Assembly (NCBI GenBank): GCA_029867005.1
Contig: CP123443.1
Span: forward strand, 1,798,001 to 1,862,000
Direction: 5' to 3'
Length of the DNA stretch: 64,000 bases
From: Candidatus Haliotispira prima
Lineage (GTDB): Bacteria; Spirochaetota; Spirochaetia; SP-2023
This document shows, one piece after another, positions 45,390 to 55,121 of this stretch. The position numbers and the translations under genes are program-made. The notes beneath the pieces were generated by a model. That model did no database searches, was not told the origin of the DNA, and saw nothing but the letters and a program-made list of their open reading frames with translations. Position 1 is the stretch's first letter. The number at the start of each line of letters is the position of its first letter.

Positions 45390-48300
45390 ATGTCGTCTCT
45401 GTTTGAGTCGTTTACGAATCAATATCCCATTCAAAAAACACTACGCTGGTCTTTGCGTCCTATAGGTAAGACCTTTGAAAATATTAAACGTAATGGTCTG
45501 CTTAGCGAAGATGAAGAACGGGCTGAGAAATATAAACAAGCTAAAAAGATCATTGACGAATACCACAAAGACTTTATTAACAATAGTTTAAGCCAACTAG
45601 CGATCCCTTTGGAAGATTTGGAAGAATTTAAAGAGGCTTATCAGTCAGTACAAAAGGATAATAAGGACGACAGCTCTAAAAAGGAGCTTCAAAAACAGCA
45701 AAAAAAACTAAGAAAGTTAGTCGAAGCGTGTTTTAGTGACAGCAAACTTTTCAAAAGACTTTTCGATAAGGAGCTAATAAAAGAAGACTTACCCAATTGG
45801 CTGGAGAAATTAGAGGAAAAATCTATTGTCTTAGAAAGGCTACAGAAGCAGGGTATAGAGGAGCCTACAAAAATTATCCAAGACTTCAACAAATGGACTA
45901 CCTATTTTGAGGGCTTTCATAAGAATAGAAAGAATGTTTATACAGCGGAGGAGCACAGCACCGGCATTGCCTACCGCCTGATTCACGACAACCTACCTAA
46001 ATTTATTGATAATTTAAATAATTTTCAAAAAGCAAAAGAATTAGGGGTAGACTTTTCCGAAGTAGAGGCTAATTTTGAGATTGAGTTAAACCAAGTGTTC
46101 AACCTTGGCTACTTCAATCGATGTCTCACTCAAGCCGGAATTGACCATTATCAATTGATTCGCGGGGGGAAAAGTATTGCCGCCAATCGAGACCAGAAAA
46201 GAGGCGTGAATCAATCTATTAACCTACATGCTCAACAATTGAGCAGGGAAAAAGCCAAGGCCGGAGATGAAGACAGAAAAGAAATCACCAACAAAATTAA
46301 AAAGGTCCGCAGTTGTCAGCTAAGTGAGCTATACAAACAAATCTTGAGTGATCGCAGTAGTGCATCTTTTCTGTTTGAAGAAATTGAAAGCGACAGTCAG
46401 CTCGCAAAAAATATTCTACAGACTTTCAGCCTTAACAAAAAGGAGCAATTAATAGGTCAGCAAGAAATACAGGATGAGACTTCTGTAGAAACAAAACCTT
46501 TCAACCTCACTGAAAAACTCACCGAAGCCCTAAGTCATTTAAAAGAAGCCGACTGTGACAAAGTTTACCTGAAAAACAGTGCCGCACTGACTGCAATATC
46601 CAAACAAATTTTTGGCGACTGGGGCCTGATCAAACGGGCGTTAGAATACTATGCCGAGCATAAACTTTTTCCTGCTAAAAAAGAAACCAAGAAAATTCTT
46701 GATAAAAGAGAAGGCTGGCTAAAAAACACGCCGTACTTTTCTTTTAACGAGATTGAGACGGCCTTGTGGTGTTATTTTGCACAATACAAGACTGAAGAAC
46801 CGGACTCAAAAGACAAAGAAATCGATCAAAAAAATGCGGATTCCCCAAATACAGAGCAGGAGGAAAGAACATCATTAAAAGTACAGAAAGAAATTGCGAT
46901 GAATCAGCCTTTAATCGGTTATTTTACAACCGGAGCAGAGTCGGCATTTACCACTCTGCTCCAAGCTATTAAAACTCATTTTTCCGAGGCTGGGGAGCTA
47001 CTCCAGGAGTATCAAGATAACGAAACCGAAAAGACCAACCTCCGGGGAGAGAAAGAGAAAGTCTTGCAAGTCAAAGAGTATCTGGATGCCCTGATGGGCC
47101 TTTTTCACTTTGTTAAGCCGCTTTATATCAATTTTGCTAATAAGACAGAAGAGAAAAAGGCAGAAGCTTTAGAAAAAGACAATAGCTTTTATGCCGGTTT
47201 TGAAGAATGTTATGCTGTGCTGGAACAGATTATCCCACTGTATAATCAAACTCGGAACTACCTCACGAAAAAGCCTTTCAATACAGAGAAATATAAGCTT
47301 AATTTTGAAAATCCTACCTTAGTAAAAGGATGGGATAAAAATAGAGAGGTAGCTAACAGTTGTATTTTATTTTTAAAAGACCATCGTTATTTTCTGGGAG
47401 TGATGGATAAAAAACATAATAAAGTATTTGAAAAGAATCTTTTGCCCGGTGACGGCAGCAATAGTTATCAGAAAGTAGATTATAAACTATTGCCGGGTCC
47501 TAGTAAAATGTTGCCCAAGGTATTTTTTAATGATAAAAATATTGGCTTTTATAATCCAAGTGAAGAGATCATTCGTATTAGAAACCGTTCTTCCCATACT
47601 AAAGGAGGTACCCCACAAAAAGGATACAATAAGATAGATTTTAATATCGATGACATGCGTAAAATGGTAGACTTTTTTAAAGAATCCATCGCAAAACATC
47701 CCGAATGGCGGGATTTTGGGTTTCAATTTTCTGCTACAGAAACTTACCAAGACATTAGTGCCTTTTACAGAGAAGTGGAACACCAAGGCTATAAGTTGAC
47801 TTTTAAAAATGTATCTGAGGACTATATAAACCAACTGGTTGAAGAAGGCAAACTCTATTTTTTTGAAATTTATAGTAAGGACTTCTCACCTAATTCAAAG
47901 GGCAGGTCCAATTTGCAGACTCTTTATTGGAAAGCCTTATTTGATAAAGATAATTTAGCTGATGTCGTATACAAGCTTAATGGAAAAGCTGAACTATTTT
48001 ACCGTAGGGCATCGATTACTTATAGTGACAAAATTTGGCAACAGGGCCATCATGCTAACGACTCTGCTAAAAAGCAAGATTATCCTATTATTAAGGACCG
48101 CCGATATGCTAAAGATACATTTCTTTTTCATGTCCCTATCACTTTGGGATTCAAAGCTGAGGGTATAAATCGGTTTAATGATAAAGTAAACGGGGTACTA
48201 AAGAACCATCCTCAAGTACATATTCTAAGTATTGACCGGGGAGAACGCCACCTTGCCTATTATACTTTAATTGACCAACAAGGAAAGATCATCAAGCAAG

Positions 48301-49382
48301 CCTCCTTTAATGAAATTAATAAAAAGGACTATCACAAACTGCTTGATGAAAAAGAAAAGGCGAGGGAGGAAGCCAGAGAAAGCTGGGGCACAATACAAAG
48401 AATCAAAGACCTAAAGGCCGGTTACCTATCCCTGGTGGTTCACGAGATTGTCAAGCTCATGATCACCCACAATGCGATTGTGGTATTTGAAGACTTAAAC
48501 TTTGGGTTTAAAAGAGGCCGATTTAAAATTGAAAAGCAAATCTACCAGAAACTGGAAAAGATGCTTATCGACAAGTTGAATTATCTGGTATTAAAAGACA
48601 AGAAAGCCGGCGAGCCGGGTCATGTCATGAAAGGCTTACAACTCACCGATGAATTCACCAGCTTTAAAAAGCTGGGAAAACAGACGGGTTGTATTTTTTA
48701 TGTCCCTGCTTATCACACTTCTAAAATCTGTCCTACGACCGGGTTTGTCAATGTACTCTACCCTCGCTACGAGACGACAGAGAAAGCCAAAAGCTATTTT
48801 GAGAAGTTTAATGAGATTCGCTATAACGGTAAATATTTTGAGTTTGACTGTACTCTGTCCCAATTTACGACTAAAGCAGAGGGTAGTACAGACCATTGGG
48901 TAATCTGTGCGCACGGCACTCGGCTAGAAAACCAGAGAATGAAAGATACTAATAGTTGGAAAACTGAGGAGATTGACTTAACCAAAGAATTTATAAGGTT
49001 GTTTGAAGGCTCTGGTATTGACTATCGACAAGGCGACTTGAGGAGCCGTATTGCTGAACAGAGCAATAGTACATTTTTTAAGGCACTAATGAGGTTGCTT
49101 CGTCTCACCCTACAAATGAGAAATTCCAGAACGGGAACCGATGAAGATTGGATGGTATCTCCGGTCAAAGATGCTAACGGGGAGTTCTTTGATTCACGGA
49201 AAGCGGGCGATAACTTACCGAAAGATGCGGATGCCAATGGGGCTTATCATATAGGTTTGAAAGGGTTGTTGATGTTGAAGAAGTTAAATTCTGCGAAAGC
49301 CGACCTTAAGATTACTAATAAAGATTGGTATCAATTTGCCCAAGATAAAAAGAAGATCCGGGGAGGGTTAAGCCATGAGTGA
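45390..49382 (+). CDS. cas12a: Type V-A CRISPR effector Cas12a (Cpf1)
   Basis: An RNA-guided DNA endonuclease that also cuts its own pre-crRNA. The 1330-aa length is normal. The N-terminus has the family motif FTNQYPIQKTLRWSLRPIGKT. The WED/RuvC part is complete: FHVPITLGFKAEG, RuvC-I Asp949 in LSIDRGERHLAYY, bridge-helix region, RuvC-II Glu1034 in VVFEDLNFGFKRGR, the Nuc domain with LTLQMRNS, and RuvC-III Asp1281 in DADANGAYHIGLKG. The Shine-Dalgarno AGAGG precedes ATG. The stop overlaps the start of the second effector (ATGAGTGA). All catalytic residues are present, so it should be active. Confidence 0.97.
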   Translation: MSSLFESFTNQYPIQKTLRWSLRPIGKTFENIKRNGLLSEDEERAEKYKQAKKIIDEYHKDFINNSLSQLAIPLEDLEEFKEAYQSVQKDNKDDSSKKELQKQQKKLRKLVEACFSDSKLFKRLFDKELIKEDLPNWLEKLEEKSIVLERLQKQGIEEPTKIIQDFNKWTTYFEGFHKNRKNVYTAEEHSTGIAYRLIHDNLPKFIDNLNNFQKAKELGVDFSEVEANFEIELNQVFNLGYFNRCLTQAGIDHYQLIRGGKSIAANRDQKRGVNQSINLHAQQLSREKAKAGDEDRKEITNKIKKVRSCQLSELYKQILSDRSSASFLFEEIESDSQLAKNILQTFSLNKKEQLIGQQEIQDETSVETKPFNLTEKLTEALSHLKEADCDKVYLKNSAALTAISKQIFGDWGLIKRALEYYAEHKLFPAKKETKKILDKREGWLKNTPYFSFNEIETALWCYFAQYKTEEPDSKDKEIDQKNADSPNTEQEERTSLKVQKEIAMNQPLIGYFTTGAESAFTTLLQAIKTHFSEAGELLQEYQDNETEKTNLRGEKEKVLQVKEYLDALMGLFHFVKPLYINFANKTEEKKAEALEKDNSFYAGFEECYAVLEQIIPLYNQTRNYLTKKPFNTEKYKLNFENPTLVKGWDKNREVANSCILFLKDHRYFLGVMDKKHNKVFEKNLLPGDGSNSYQKVDYKLLPGPSKMLPKVFFNDKNIGFYNPSEEIIRIRNRSSHTKGGTPQKGYNKIDFNIDDMRKMVDFFKESIAKHPEWRDFGFQFSATETYQDISAFYREVEHQGYKLTFKNVSEDYINQLVEEGKLYFFEIYSKDFSPNSKGRSNLQTLYWKALFDKDNLADVVYKLNGKAELFYRRASITYSDKIWQQGHHANDSAKKQDYPIIKDRRYAKDTFLFHVPITLGFKAEGINRFNDKVNGVLKNHPQVHILSIDRGERHLAYYTLIDQQGKIIKQASFNEINKKDYHKLLDEKEKAREEARESWGTIQRIKDLKAGYLSLVVHEIVKLMITHNAIVVFEDLNFGFKRGRFKIEKQIYQKLEKMLIDKLNYLVLKDKKAGEPGHVMKGLQLTDEFTSFKKLGKQTGCIFYVPAYHTSKICPTTGFVNVLYPRYETTEKAKSYFEKFNEIRYNGKYFEFDCTLSQFTTKAEGSTDHWVICAHGTRLENQRMKDTNSWKTEEIDLTKEFIRLFEGSGIDYRQGDLRSRIAEQSNSTFFKALMRLLRLTLQMRNSRTGTDEDWMVSPVKDANGEFFDSRKAGDNLPKDADANGAYHIGLKGLLMLKKLNSAKADLKITNKDWYQFAQDKKKIRGGLSHE

Positions 49383-52300
49383 TTCGATTGGAGCCGGAAA
49401 CGGGCAGTATTCGTATACGCGTGCTATTCGACTCAAGGGCATTCTTCAAAGCGGGAGCTTGCCGAAACCGAATGATACTTTAGAAGTATCTTTAGAGGAA
49501 TTGGCCGAGCATTTGGAAGAAATTTCTTTGTTGTTTGAAAAGATTGTGTTCCGGAGGAATGAAAAAAACGAGCAGGAATCTCGGAAAGGGATTAGGATTA
49601 ATAAAAGTTGGTTGAAACGATACCATAAGGCTCTGTTTTATTTGCTGATTAAAAATAACAAAAATAGAGACGGAAAGTATGACTTAAAAACAGAATTAAG
49701 GCATGTTCAAGAAGATATCCGAGAACGATGGTTGACAGACTTTGAGCATTACCAAAAAAACCTTACAAGTGCAGCAAGGAGACCGAAAGCATCCAAATTG
49801 AGAAGAAGTGAGATAGCAGAGAGTGTCCGGGGTTTGCTACACCCATCTATCCTGCACTACGCATTAGATTTATTTTCTTACAATGGAATCACGACAAAAG
49901 ACACTGAAATTGACGGCCAAATTACGAAACTCAGGGGGAGATTAGAAACCGTTCGGGAGGGATTATTATCTGTTCAAAGAAAATACCTGCCGGCAGAGGC
50001 CACCGGTATTCAGGTTGCTAAGGCCAGTTTTAATTTTTATACCGTAAACAAAAAACCTAAAGAATACACGGTTGAAAGCTTAGAAAAGGAGCTTTATGAA
50101 AAGCCCTACCTTACCATTAGCATAAAAACTACTAAGAAAGGTAATAAACAAGTAGAGTTTGTGGGCCTCTCTAAGCCACTGTCGGATTCCCAAATTGAGC
50201 AAGAAATTGTTTGGTTTGAAAAATATTTGGAAGCTAATATAAAACCTGTGAGTGAAAACAAGTGGGAATTGAGTTTGGAGGAGACTTACAAATTACTAAA
50301 GGCTTTTAAAAGCCAGCAAAAAGATATTTTCTATAAATTTATGGGGCATCTTGCCCAAAATAAAAAAGAATCTTTTATGGTTAAGAATCCCGATAAACCC
50401 TTGGACAATTATTGTTTTCTCCCTCAAAAAGAGGGACAAAATAATATAGATTTTGTAAATAGTCTCTTTTCTTTGTTTAAGTTTAGAAATTTAAAGAAAG
50501 AGTCTGAAGAAAAAAATAATCGCTTTGGACATCCTTCTATAGCTGAAGAGAATTATAAAAAATTTATTTCTTACTATAAAGATATCAAAGAAGATAAAAA
50601 GGAACGGGGAAAGTATCTTTTTGGAAAAAATTGTTATTTTTTAGGATATAGTAAGCTTATTCAAAAGTATGAAGAAATTGCCAGAAATCGGGGCAAATTG
50701 GTGGCTCAGATTAAGGGGGTTACCAGGGAGAAACAGGAAGCAGAAGAAATTGGCTACTGGAGTTTTATTTACAGGACTTCAGAGCAAAGCAAACTTTGGT
50801 TGGTGCCGAAAACGGAAGATTTATCTGCACTCAAGAAGTTTCTGGATGAGCAAGTTGATGCAGGGGCAGAAGACAAAGAGTATCTTTGCTATTTTCGGTC
50901 CCTCACAATGAGGGCACTTCACAAGCTGTGTTTTGCCGAAGGAAGTTCCTTTGCCAAAGGGTTAAGTTCTGAGCTCCAAGTGTTATTATCCGAGCTCAAA
51001 GAGCTATTAAAAGCAGCAAAAGAATATCCCACTACAGATGAAAGGTCTCGGAAGGAAAAGAAACAAAAGCAATTAGTATTTTTCAAGAAATTAGTGCAAT
51101 CACAAGAAAAATTAGGAACTTTGGAATTAGAAGGTTTTGATTTGGAGAAAGTAAAAAACTCTCAGACTTTACAGGATTTTGAACTGGCCTTAGAAAAAGT
51201 CTGTTACAACGTGCGCAAAATCAGGCTGAATGAAACGAAACAACAAAGAATCATCAGCGACTATAAAATTGTTACGTTTGACATTACTTCTTACGACTTG
51301 GAAGACCGGAAGCGTACAGGGGAGGACCGGCGACATACGGCAATTTGGAGGACCTTTTGGGGCTATCCGGGTGACGGTGCGGTTTCCAAAGTTCAAGGGT
51401 TCGATTTAGGTGAAGTTCGTCTCAACCCCGAAGTCAAAATACGGTACCGTCAGGCAGACGATGAGTGGAAAAAATCACAGACAGAGGAACGGGGTAATAC
51501 AGTATTCAAGCCTCACCGAAAACTACAGGAACAATACACCCTTGGTTTTTCTTTTGCGCTTCATGCAGGACGCATCCACGAGGAGTTAGCTTTTGCAAAA
51601 CCCGAAGACCTTTTAGCCAAAATAAATCAGTTTAATGCCGACATCAACGAAAAAATGGATTTTGACCACGCTTGGCGTTATGGAATTGACCGAGGGTATA
51701 TTGAACTGGCGACTCTGTGCATTGCTAAATTCCAACCGGAGAAAAAGTATAAGTATGCCGGGAAGGACATTCCCATACCGGAATTTCCCGGAACTGCTCT
51801 AAAAGCCTACTCTTTTAAGGGCGAGAAATATGATTATACGGAGCTTTATGTCACCCAAGTGGGGGGAAAGCAACGCCGGGCCATTTTGAACTTATCTTAT
51901 TTTTTGGAAAAAGATGAAGCACCCCGGGCAGATCTGTTTGAGGAAGAGTCGATTACTTGTTTAGACCTCACTACAGCGAAAGTAATCAAGGGCCATATTA
52001 TTACAAATGGCGATGTGATGAGTTATCTGAAATTAAAAAAGGTGGCTGCAAAGAGGCAAATTTATACTCTGTATCATCAGGCAAGAAGCATCGGTAAAGA
52101 TGACACTTTAACTTGGGGTAAAGAGAACGAATTGTCCCTGCCGGGTTTAGAAAAGGTTATCTATTATTTTTTACCCAAGTATGAAGCTATTCTGTCTAAA
52201 GATGAGATCAAGGATAGTTTAAACAGTTATCTGGACGAATTAAGGCGTTTGGAGAAAGCCAGGCAAGGCCAGAGTTCGGAGAAAGAGAACCCTCATACAC

Positions 52301-53037
52301 CGGCAGTGCAGGAAATTAACCATCTGCGGGATGCGATAACGGCCAATATGGTAGGTGTGATTTGCCATTTACAAAAGACCTACTCGGGCTATGTTATGCT
52401 GGAAGACTTGGATGATGTGAAAAAGAAACACTTTGAAGAGCATCAGGAGAATATTTCTTCCCGATTGGAGTTGGCTCTATATAACAGGTTTCAGACTTTG
52501 GGTTTCGTGCCGCCTCACGTTAAGGATATTTTACAGTTGCGGAAAGAAAATAAGCCTGAATCCTGTCAAATCGGGACTATTCTTTTTGTCGATAAAACAA
52601 AGACAAGTAAGGATTGTCCTTACTGTGAACAGACGGATAAAAAAGGTGAAAAAGATGCTGATCGGGCGAAACTTGTGGAACATCGATTTTCGTGTACTCC
52701 TAAAGAAAATTCATGTGGCTTTGACACTTATCGATTTAAAGGCCCCCAAGACCGAGTAGAGGGCAGTGTTGAGGTCGAAGATACTGATAGAGATTTTTCA
52801 TTTCTTAAAGAAATTGACGACCCCGACAAGGTTGCGGCGTTTAATGTATCCAAGAAAATCAAGACAGTGAAAGATATTCCCCCTTGGGACATGAGTAATA
52901 AACCCGAAGAGAAGCAAGACCAAGAGGAAATAGTAAACAAGAAGAAGAAACATCCTCATAAAAATATCAAAAAAGAGTCTCCTGAGACATTTACTATAGG
53001 TGATTCAATGCAAGAGAAGAGACATAAACGTCGGTAA
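49375..53037 (+). CDS. cas12a2: Cas12a2-like second type V effector
   Basis: A 1220-aa RuvC nuclease, not a duplicate of the adjacent Cas12a. RuvC-I Asp772 lies in WRYGIDRGYIELATL, preceded by YTLGFSFALHAGRI, which parallels the Cas12a WED/RuvC junction. RuvC-II Glu1010 is in GYVMLEDLDD. A zinc ribbon with Cys1081, 1084, 1107 and 1114 stands where Cas12a has its Nuc domain, and RuvC-III Asp1151 is in PDKVAAFNVSKKI. This order and the zinc ribbon match Cas12a2, which is activated by target RNA and then degrades RNA, ssDNA and dsDNA, causing abortive infection. The last 50 residues are very Lys-rich. Assignment to Cas12a2 rests on motif order, length and context; another Cas12 subtype is possible. 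Confidence 0.8.
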   Translation: MSDSIGAGNGQYSYTRAIRLKGILQSGSLPKPNDTLEVSLEELAEHLEEISLLFEKIVFRRNEKNEQESRKGIRINKSWLKRYHKALFYLLIKNNKNRDGKYDLKTELRHVQEDIRERWLTDFEHYQKNLTSAARRPKASKLRRSEIAESVRGLLHPSILHYALDLFSYNGITTKDTEIDGQITKLRGRLETVREGLLSVQRKYLPAEATGIQVAKASFNFYTVNKKPKEYTVESLEKELYEKPYLTISIKTTKKGNKQVEFVGLSKPLSDSQIEQEIVWFEKYLEANIKPVSENKWELSLEETYKLLKAFKSQQKDIFYKFMGHLAQNKKESFMVKNPDKPLDNYCFLPQKEGQNNIDFVNSLFSLFKFRNLKKESEEKNNRFGHPSIAEENYKKFISYYKDIKEDKKERGKYLFGKNCYFLGYSKLIQKYEEIARNRGKLVAQIKGVTREKQEAEEIGYWSFIYRTSEQSKLWLVPKTEDLSALKKFLDEQVDAGAEDKEYLCYFRSLTMRALHKLCFAEGSSFAKGLSSELQVLLSELKELLKAAKEYPTTDERSRKEKKQKQLVFFKKLVQSQEKLGTLELEGFDLEKVKNSQTLQDFELALEKVCYNVRKIRLNETKQQRIISDYKIVTFDITSYDLEDRKRTGEDRRHTAIWRTFWGYPGDGAVSKVQGFDLGEVRLNPEVKIRYRQADDEWKKSQTEERGNTVFKPHRKLQEQYTLGFSFALHAGRIHEELAFAKPEDLLAKINQFNADINEKMDFDHAWRYGIDRGYIELATLCIAKFQPEKKYKYAGKDIPIPEFPGTALKAYSFKGEKYDYTELYVTQVGGKQRRAILNLSYFLEKDEAPRADLFEEESITCLDLTTAKVIKGHIITNGDVMSYLKLKKVAAKRQIYTLYHQARSIGKDDTLTWGKENELSLPGLEKVIYYFLPKYEAILSKDEIKDSLNSYLDELRRLEKARQGQSSEKENPHTPAVQEINHLRDAITANMVGVICHLQKTYSGYVMLEDLDDVKKKHFEEHQENISSRLELALYNRFQTLGFVPPHVKDILQLRKENKPESCQIGTILFVDKTKTSKDCPYCEQTDKKGEKDADRAKLVEHRFSCTPKENSCGFDTYRFKGPQDRVEGSVEVEDTDRDFSFLKEIDDPDKVAAFNVSKKIKTVKDIPPWDMSNKPEEKQDQEEIVNKKKKHPHKNIKKESPETFTIGDSMQEKRHKRR

Positions 53038-53107
53038 CGTCTATTTTGTGGAGAGATCTGGCCAGAGTGCTTTGGTCAAGCGTTCTTTGAAAGTGCAGAG
53101 CAGGAAA

Positions 53108-53665
53108 ATGGAACAGGGGTACTTGAGTATTAGTTGGTTGAATGACTATCTCTTTTGCCCCTACTCTATTTATTTGCATAATATTTATGCGGATTTTAGC
53201 CGGGATCTTTACCAGGACAAGCCCCAGAGGGCGGGTACTATCGCTCACGACAGCATAGATCAGCAGCGGTACAGTACCCGTAAAGATGAATTGTCCGGGA
53301 TTTCAGTGATTTCGACGGAATTTATGCTACAGGGGAAAATTGACCTGTACAAGGGGCGCAGCCGGGAATTAATCGAACGCAAAAAGAAAATCCGAGTGGT
53401 TTATGATGGCTATGTTTACCAACTTTTGGCGCAGTATTTTTGCATGGTTGAAATGGGTTATGCGGTGGATAAACTGTCCCTGTATTCGATGGATGACAAT
53501 AAGAAATATTCCATTGACCTGCCTGATACGGCCCGGCGGGCGGACTTTGCCGCCCATGCGGAACGGGTGAGAACGTACCAACCTGATATGCCTTTGACTC
53601 ATGTCAATGCCCGCAAGTGCCAATCCTGTATTTATCATGAGCTTTGTGAAAAGCGAGAGTTTTGA
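53108..53665 (+). CDS. cas4: CRISPR adaptation nuclease Cas4
   Basis: A 185-aa RecB-like Fe-S exonuclease that selects and trims prespacers by PAM. An N-terminal Cys lies in LNDYLFCPYSIYLHN, the nuclease motifs are GKIDLYKGR (Asp), ELIERKKK (E-x-K type) and DGYVYQLLAQYF (QxxxY), and the C-terminal cluster is CQSCIYHELC. I use ATG 53108; the frame is open from 53000 but the family N-terminus starts here. It is 70 bp after the second effector and overlaps cas1 at TGATG. Confidence 0.9.
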   Translation: MEQGYLSISWLNDYLFCPYSIYLHNIYADFSRDLYQDKPQRAGTIAHDSIDQQRYSTRKDELSGISVISTEFMLQGKIDLYKGRSRELIERKKKIRVVYDGYVYQLLAQYFCMVEMGYAVDKLSLYSMDDNKKYSIDLPDTARRADFAAHAERVRTYQPDMPLTHVNARKCQSCIYHELCEKREF

Positions 53666-54648
53666 TGTTGAATTATTCTGATATAGAGTATCGAAATATT
53701 GTGATGGTCCGTTCTCTGAAACAGAAAAATATCCGGTGGGGTAATGGCTTTGTCGTCATTACAGATGCGGAGACGGGTACGGTTCTCACTCGCCTTTCGT
53801 GCCATAAGATTCTGATTATGTTTATCATTGGCAGTGCGACCATCACAACGCCGTTGATTGAACGTTGTAAAAAATACCAGATACCTTTAGTTTTCACCAA
53901 AGATAATTTCCGTACTATTGCTTTTATTGGTAATGAATTAGGGGGGAATTATCTGTTGAGACGGAAGCAGTACCGGAGTGAGCTTTCTTTGCTGTTTGCG
54001 AAAGAAATCATTGCCAACAAGATACAGAACCAATTAACGCTATTAAAAAATGTGCGGGATAAAGATTCCGCTATAAAAAACGGTATCAGACAATTGGGTA
54101 TTTTCTGTGATGAGATTGCGCACACAACAAGTATTGCCCAAATTATGGGGTTTGAGGGCAATGCCGCAAGGGTATTTTTCCAGGAATATTATGGTAATTT
54201 TGGCTGGAAAGGCAGGAAACCGAGAGTCAAAAGTGATTTCATTAATGTAATTTTAGATATCGGCTATACGTTTTTATTCCACTACGTGGAAGTGATGCTA
54301 CAAATATGGGGCTTTGATTTGTATATTGGGCACTTACATCAGCAATGGTTTCAGCGTAAATCATTGGTATGTGATTTAGTGGAGCCTTTCCGTTGCATTA
54401 TAGACTATCAGGTACGGTTGTCTCTTGCTTTACAGCAATTTCAGCCGGGTGATTTTGGTGAGAGCCAGGGACGTTACTATGTAAAATTGGAAAATAACCG
54501 CAAGTATTCCGAAGTATTTTTGAATTGTATACAGGATTATAAGGCCCAGATTTATTATTATATACGAGATTACTACCGTTATTTCATGGGTATGAAGAGT
54601 GTCCCTACATTCCCACAATTTTCTTTTGGGAAAAATGTTACTCATTAG
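53665..54648 (+). CDS. cas1: CRISPR integrase Cas1
   Basis: A 327-aa integrase that inserts spacers with Cas2. Metal-binding residues are in GFEGNAARVFFQEYY (Glu), GFDLYIGHLHQ (His) and CDLVEPFR (Asp/Glu). The N-terminal beta domain starts YSDIEYRNIVMV. The start ATG overlaps the cas4 stop codon, and the 3' end overlaps cas2 by 14 bp, so cas4, cas1 and cas2 are translationally coupled. Confidence 0.95.
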   Translation: MLNYSDIEYRNIVMVRSLKQKNIRWGNGFVVITDAETGTVLTRLSCHKILIMFIIGSATITTPLIERCKKYQIPLVFTKDNFRTIAFIGNELGGNYLLRRKQYRSELSLLFAKEIIANKIQNQLTLLKNVRDKDSAIKNGIRQLGIFCDEIAHTTSIAQIMGFEGNAARVFFQEYYGNFGWKGRKPRVKSDFINVILDIGYTFLFHYVEVMLQIWGFDLYIGHLHQQWFQRKSLVCDLVEPFRCIIDYQVRLSLALQQFQPGDFGESQGRYYVKLENNRKYSEVFLNCIQDYKAQIYYYIRDYYRYFMGMKSVPTFPQFSFGKNVTH

Positions 54649-54907
54649 CTACGATATTAGTGATAACAAGCTGCGCTCTCGATTTGCCAAATTGTTGGAG
54701 CGGTATGGTGAAAGGGTGCAGTATTCTGTTTTTGAAGTCCGTAACAGTGAGCGGTTGCTGAATTTGTTAAAGACAGAGATAGAGGGCCGTTACAGCAAGT
54801 TTTTTACGGGGGCGGACAATATACGCATTTACCAAGTAAATAATAACCAGACGATTTCTTATGGAAACGCTTTACATCGGGAGCAAAATGTATTATACTT
54901 GGAGTAG
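54635..54907 (+). CDS. cas2: CRISPR adaptation protein Cas2
   Basis: A 90-aa ferredoxin-fold partner of Cas1. It begins MLLISYDISDNKLRSRFAKL with the conserved Asp after the first strand and has QYSVFEVRNSERL, both typical. ATG 54635 lies within the end of cas1. The CRISPR leader follows directly. Confidence 0.93.
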   Translation: MLLISYDISDNKLRSRFAKLLERYGERVQYSVFEVRNSERLLNLLKTEIEGRYSKFFTGADNIRIYQVNNNQTISYGNALHREQNVLYLE

Positions 54908-55115
54908 TCTTGCAGACCTCGGTCTTTCTGCTGGGTTTTAGGAGAAAAGCATGGAAAACAGTGTCATTTTGAACCGTTTCTCTGTTCTTGCCAATTTATG
55001 GCTGTTGAGTTTAATCAAGAAGATACAAGTTCTTGGTCCTTATTTTTTAGGATTTTTAAGCCCAATTGGCTATATTAAAGGGCTATCTCCTGATTGTCCT
55101 CAGAAAGCGGGCGGG
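54908..55115 (+). promoter_or_regulatory. CRISPR leader
   Basis: About 208 bp between cas2 and the first repeat. New spacers should enter at this end, since the only degenerate repeat is at the far end. It should also hold the pre-crRNA promoter, which I cannot place with certainty. It contains a short frame with a good ribosome site (54951-55121). Confidence 0.75.
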
Positions 55116-55121
55116 GTCTAA
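54951..55121 (+). CDS. Possible 56-aa hydrophobic peptide encoded in the CRISPR leader
   Basis: ATG 54951 is preceded by TTTTAGGAGAAAAGC, a strong Shine-Dalgarno. The product is hydrophobic and basic (RFSVLANLWLLSLIKKIQVL, then YFLGFLSPIGYIKGL) and could insert in a membrane. Its stop codon TAA is bases 4-6 of the first CRISPR repeat. No family is recognised. It may be a chance frame, a leader peptide, or a small protein linked to the CRISPR system. Confidence 0.4.
   Translation: MENSVILNRFSVLANLWLLSLIKKIQVLGPYFLGFLSPIGYIKGLSPDCPQKAGGV

Noticed and set aside
49375..53037. The second effector as a duplicated or degenerate Cas12a
   Set aside because: Its N-terminus lacks the Cas12a motif and a zinc ribbon replaces the Nuc domain. 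The RuvC triad is intact, so it is a separate effector type.
54908..55115. A tracrRNA in the leader
   Set aside because: I saw no anti-repeat there, and Cas12a and Cas12a2 do not need one. The only partial anti-repeat seen is in the trailer.
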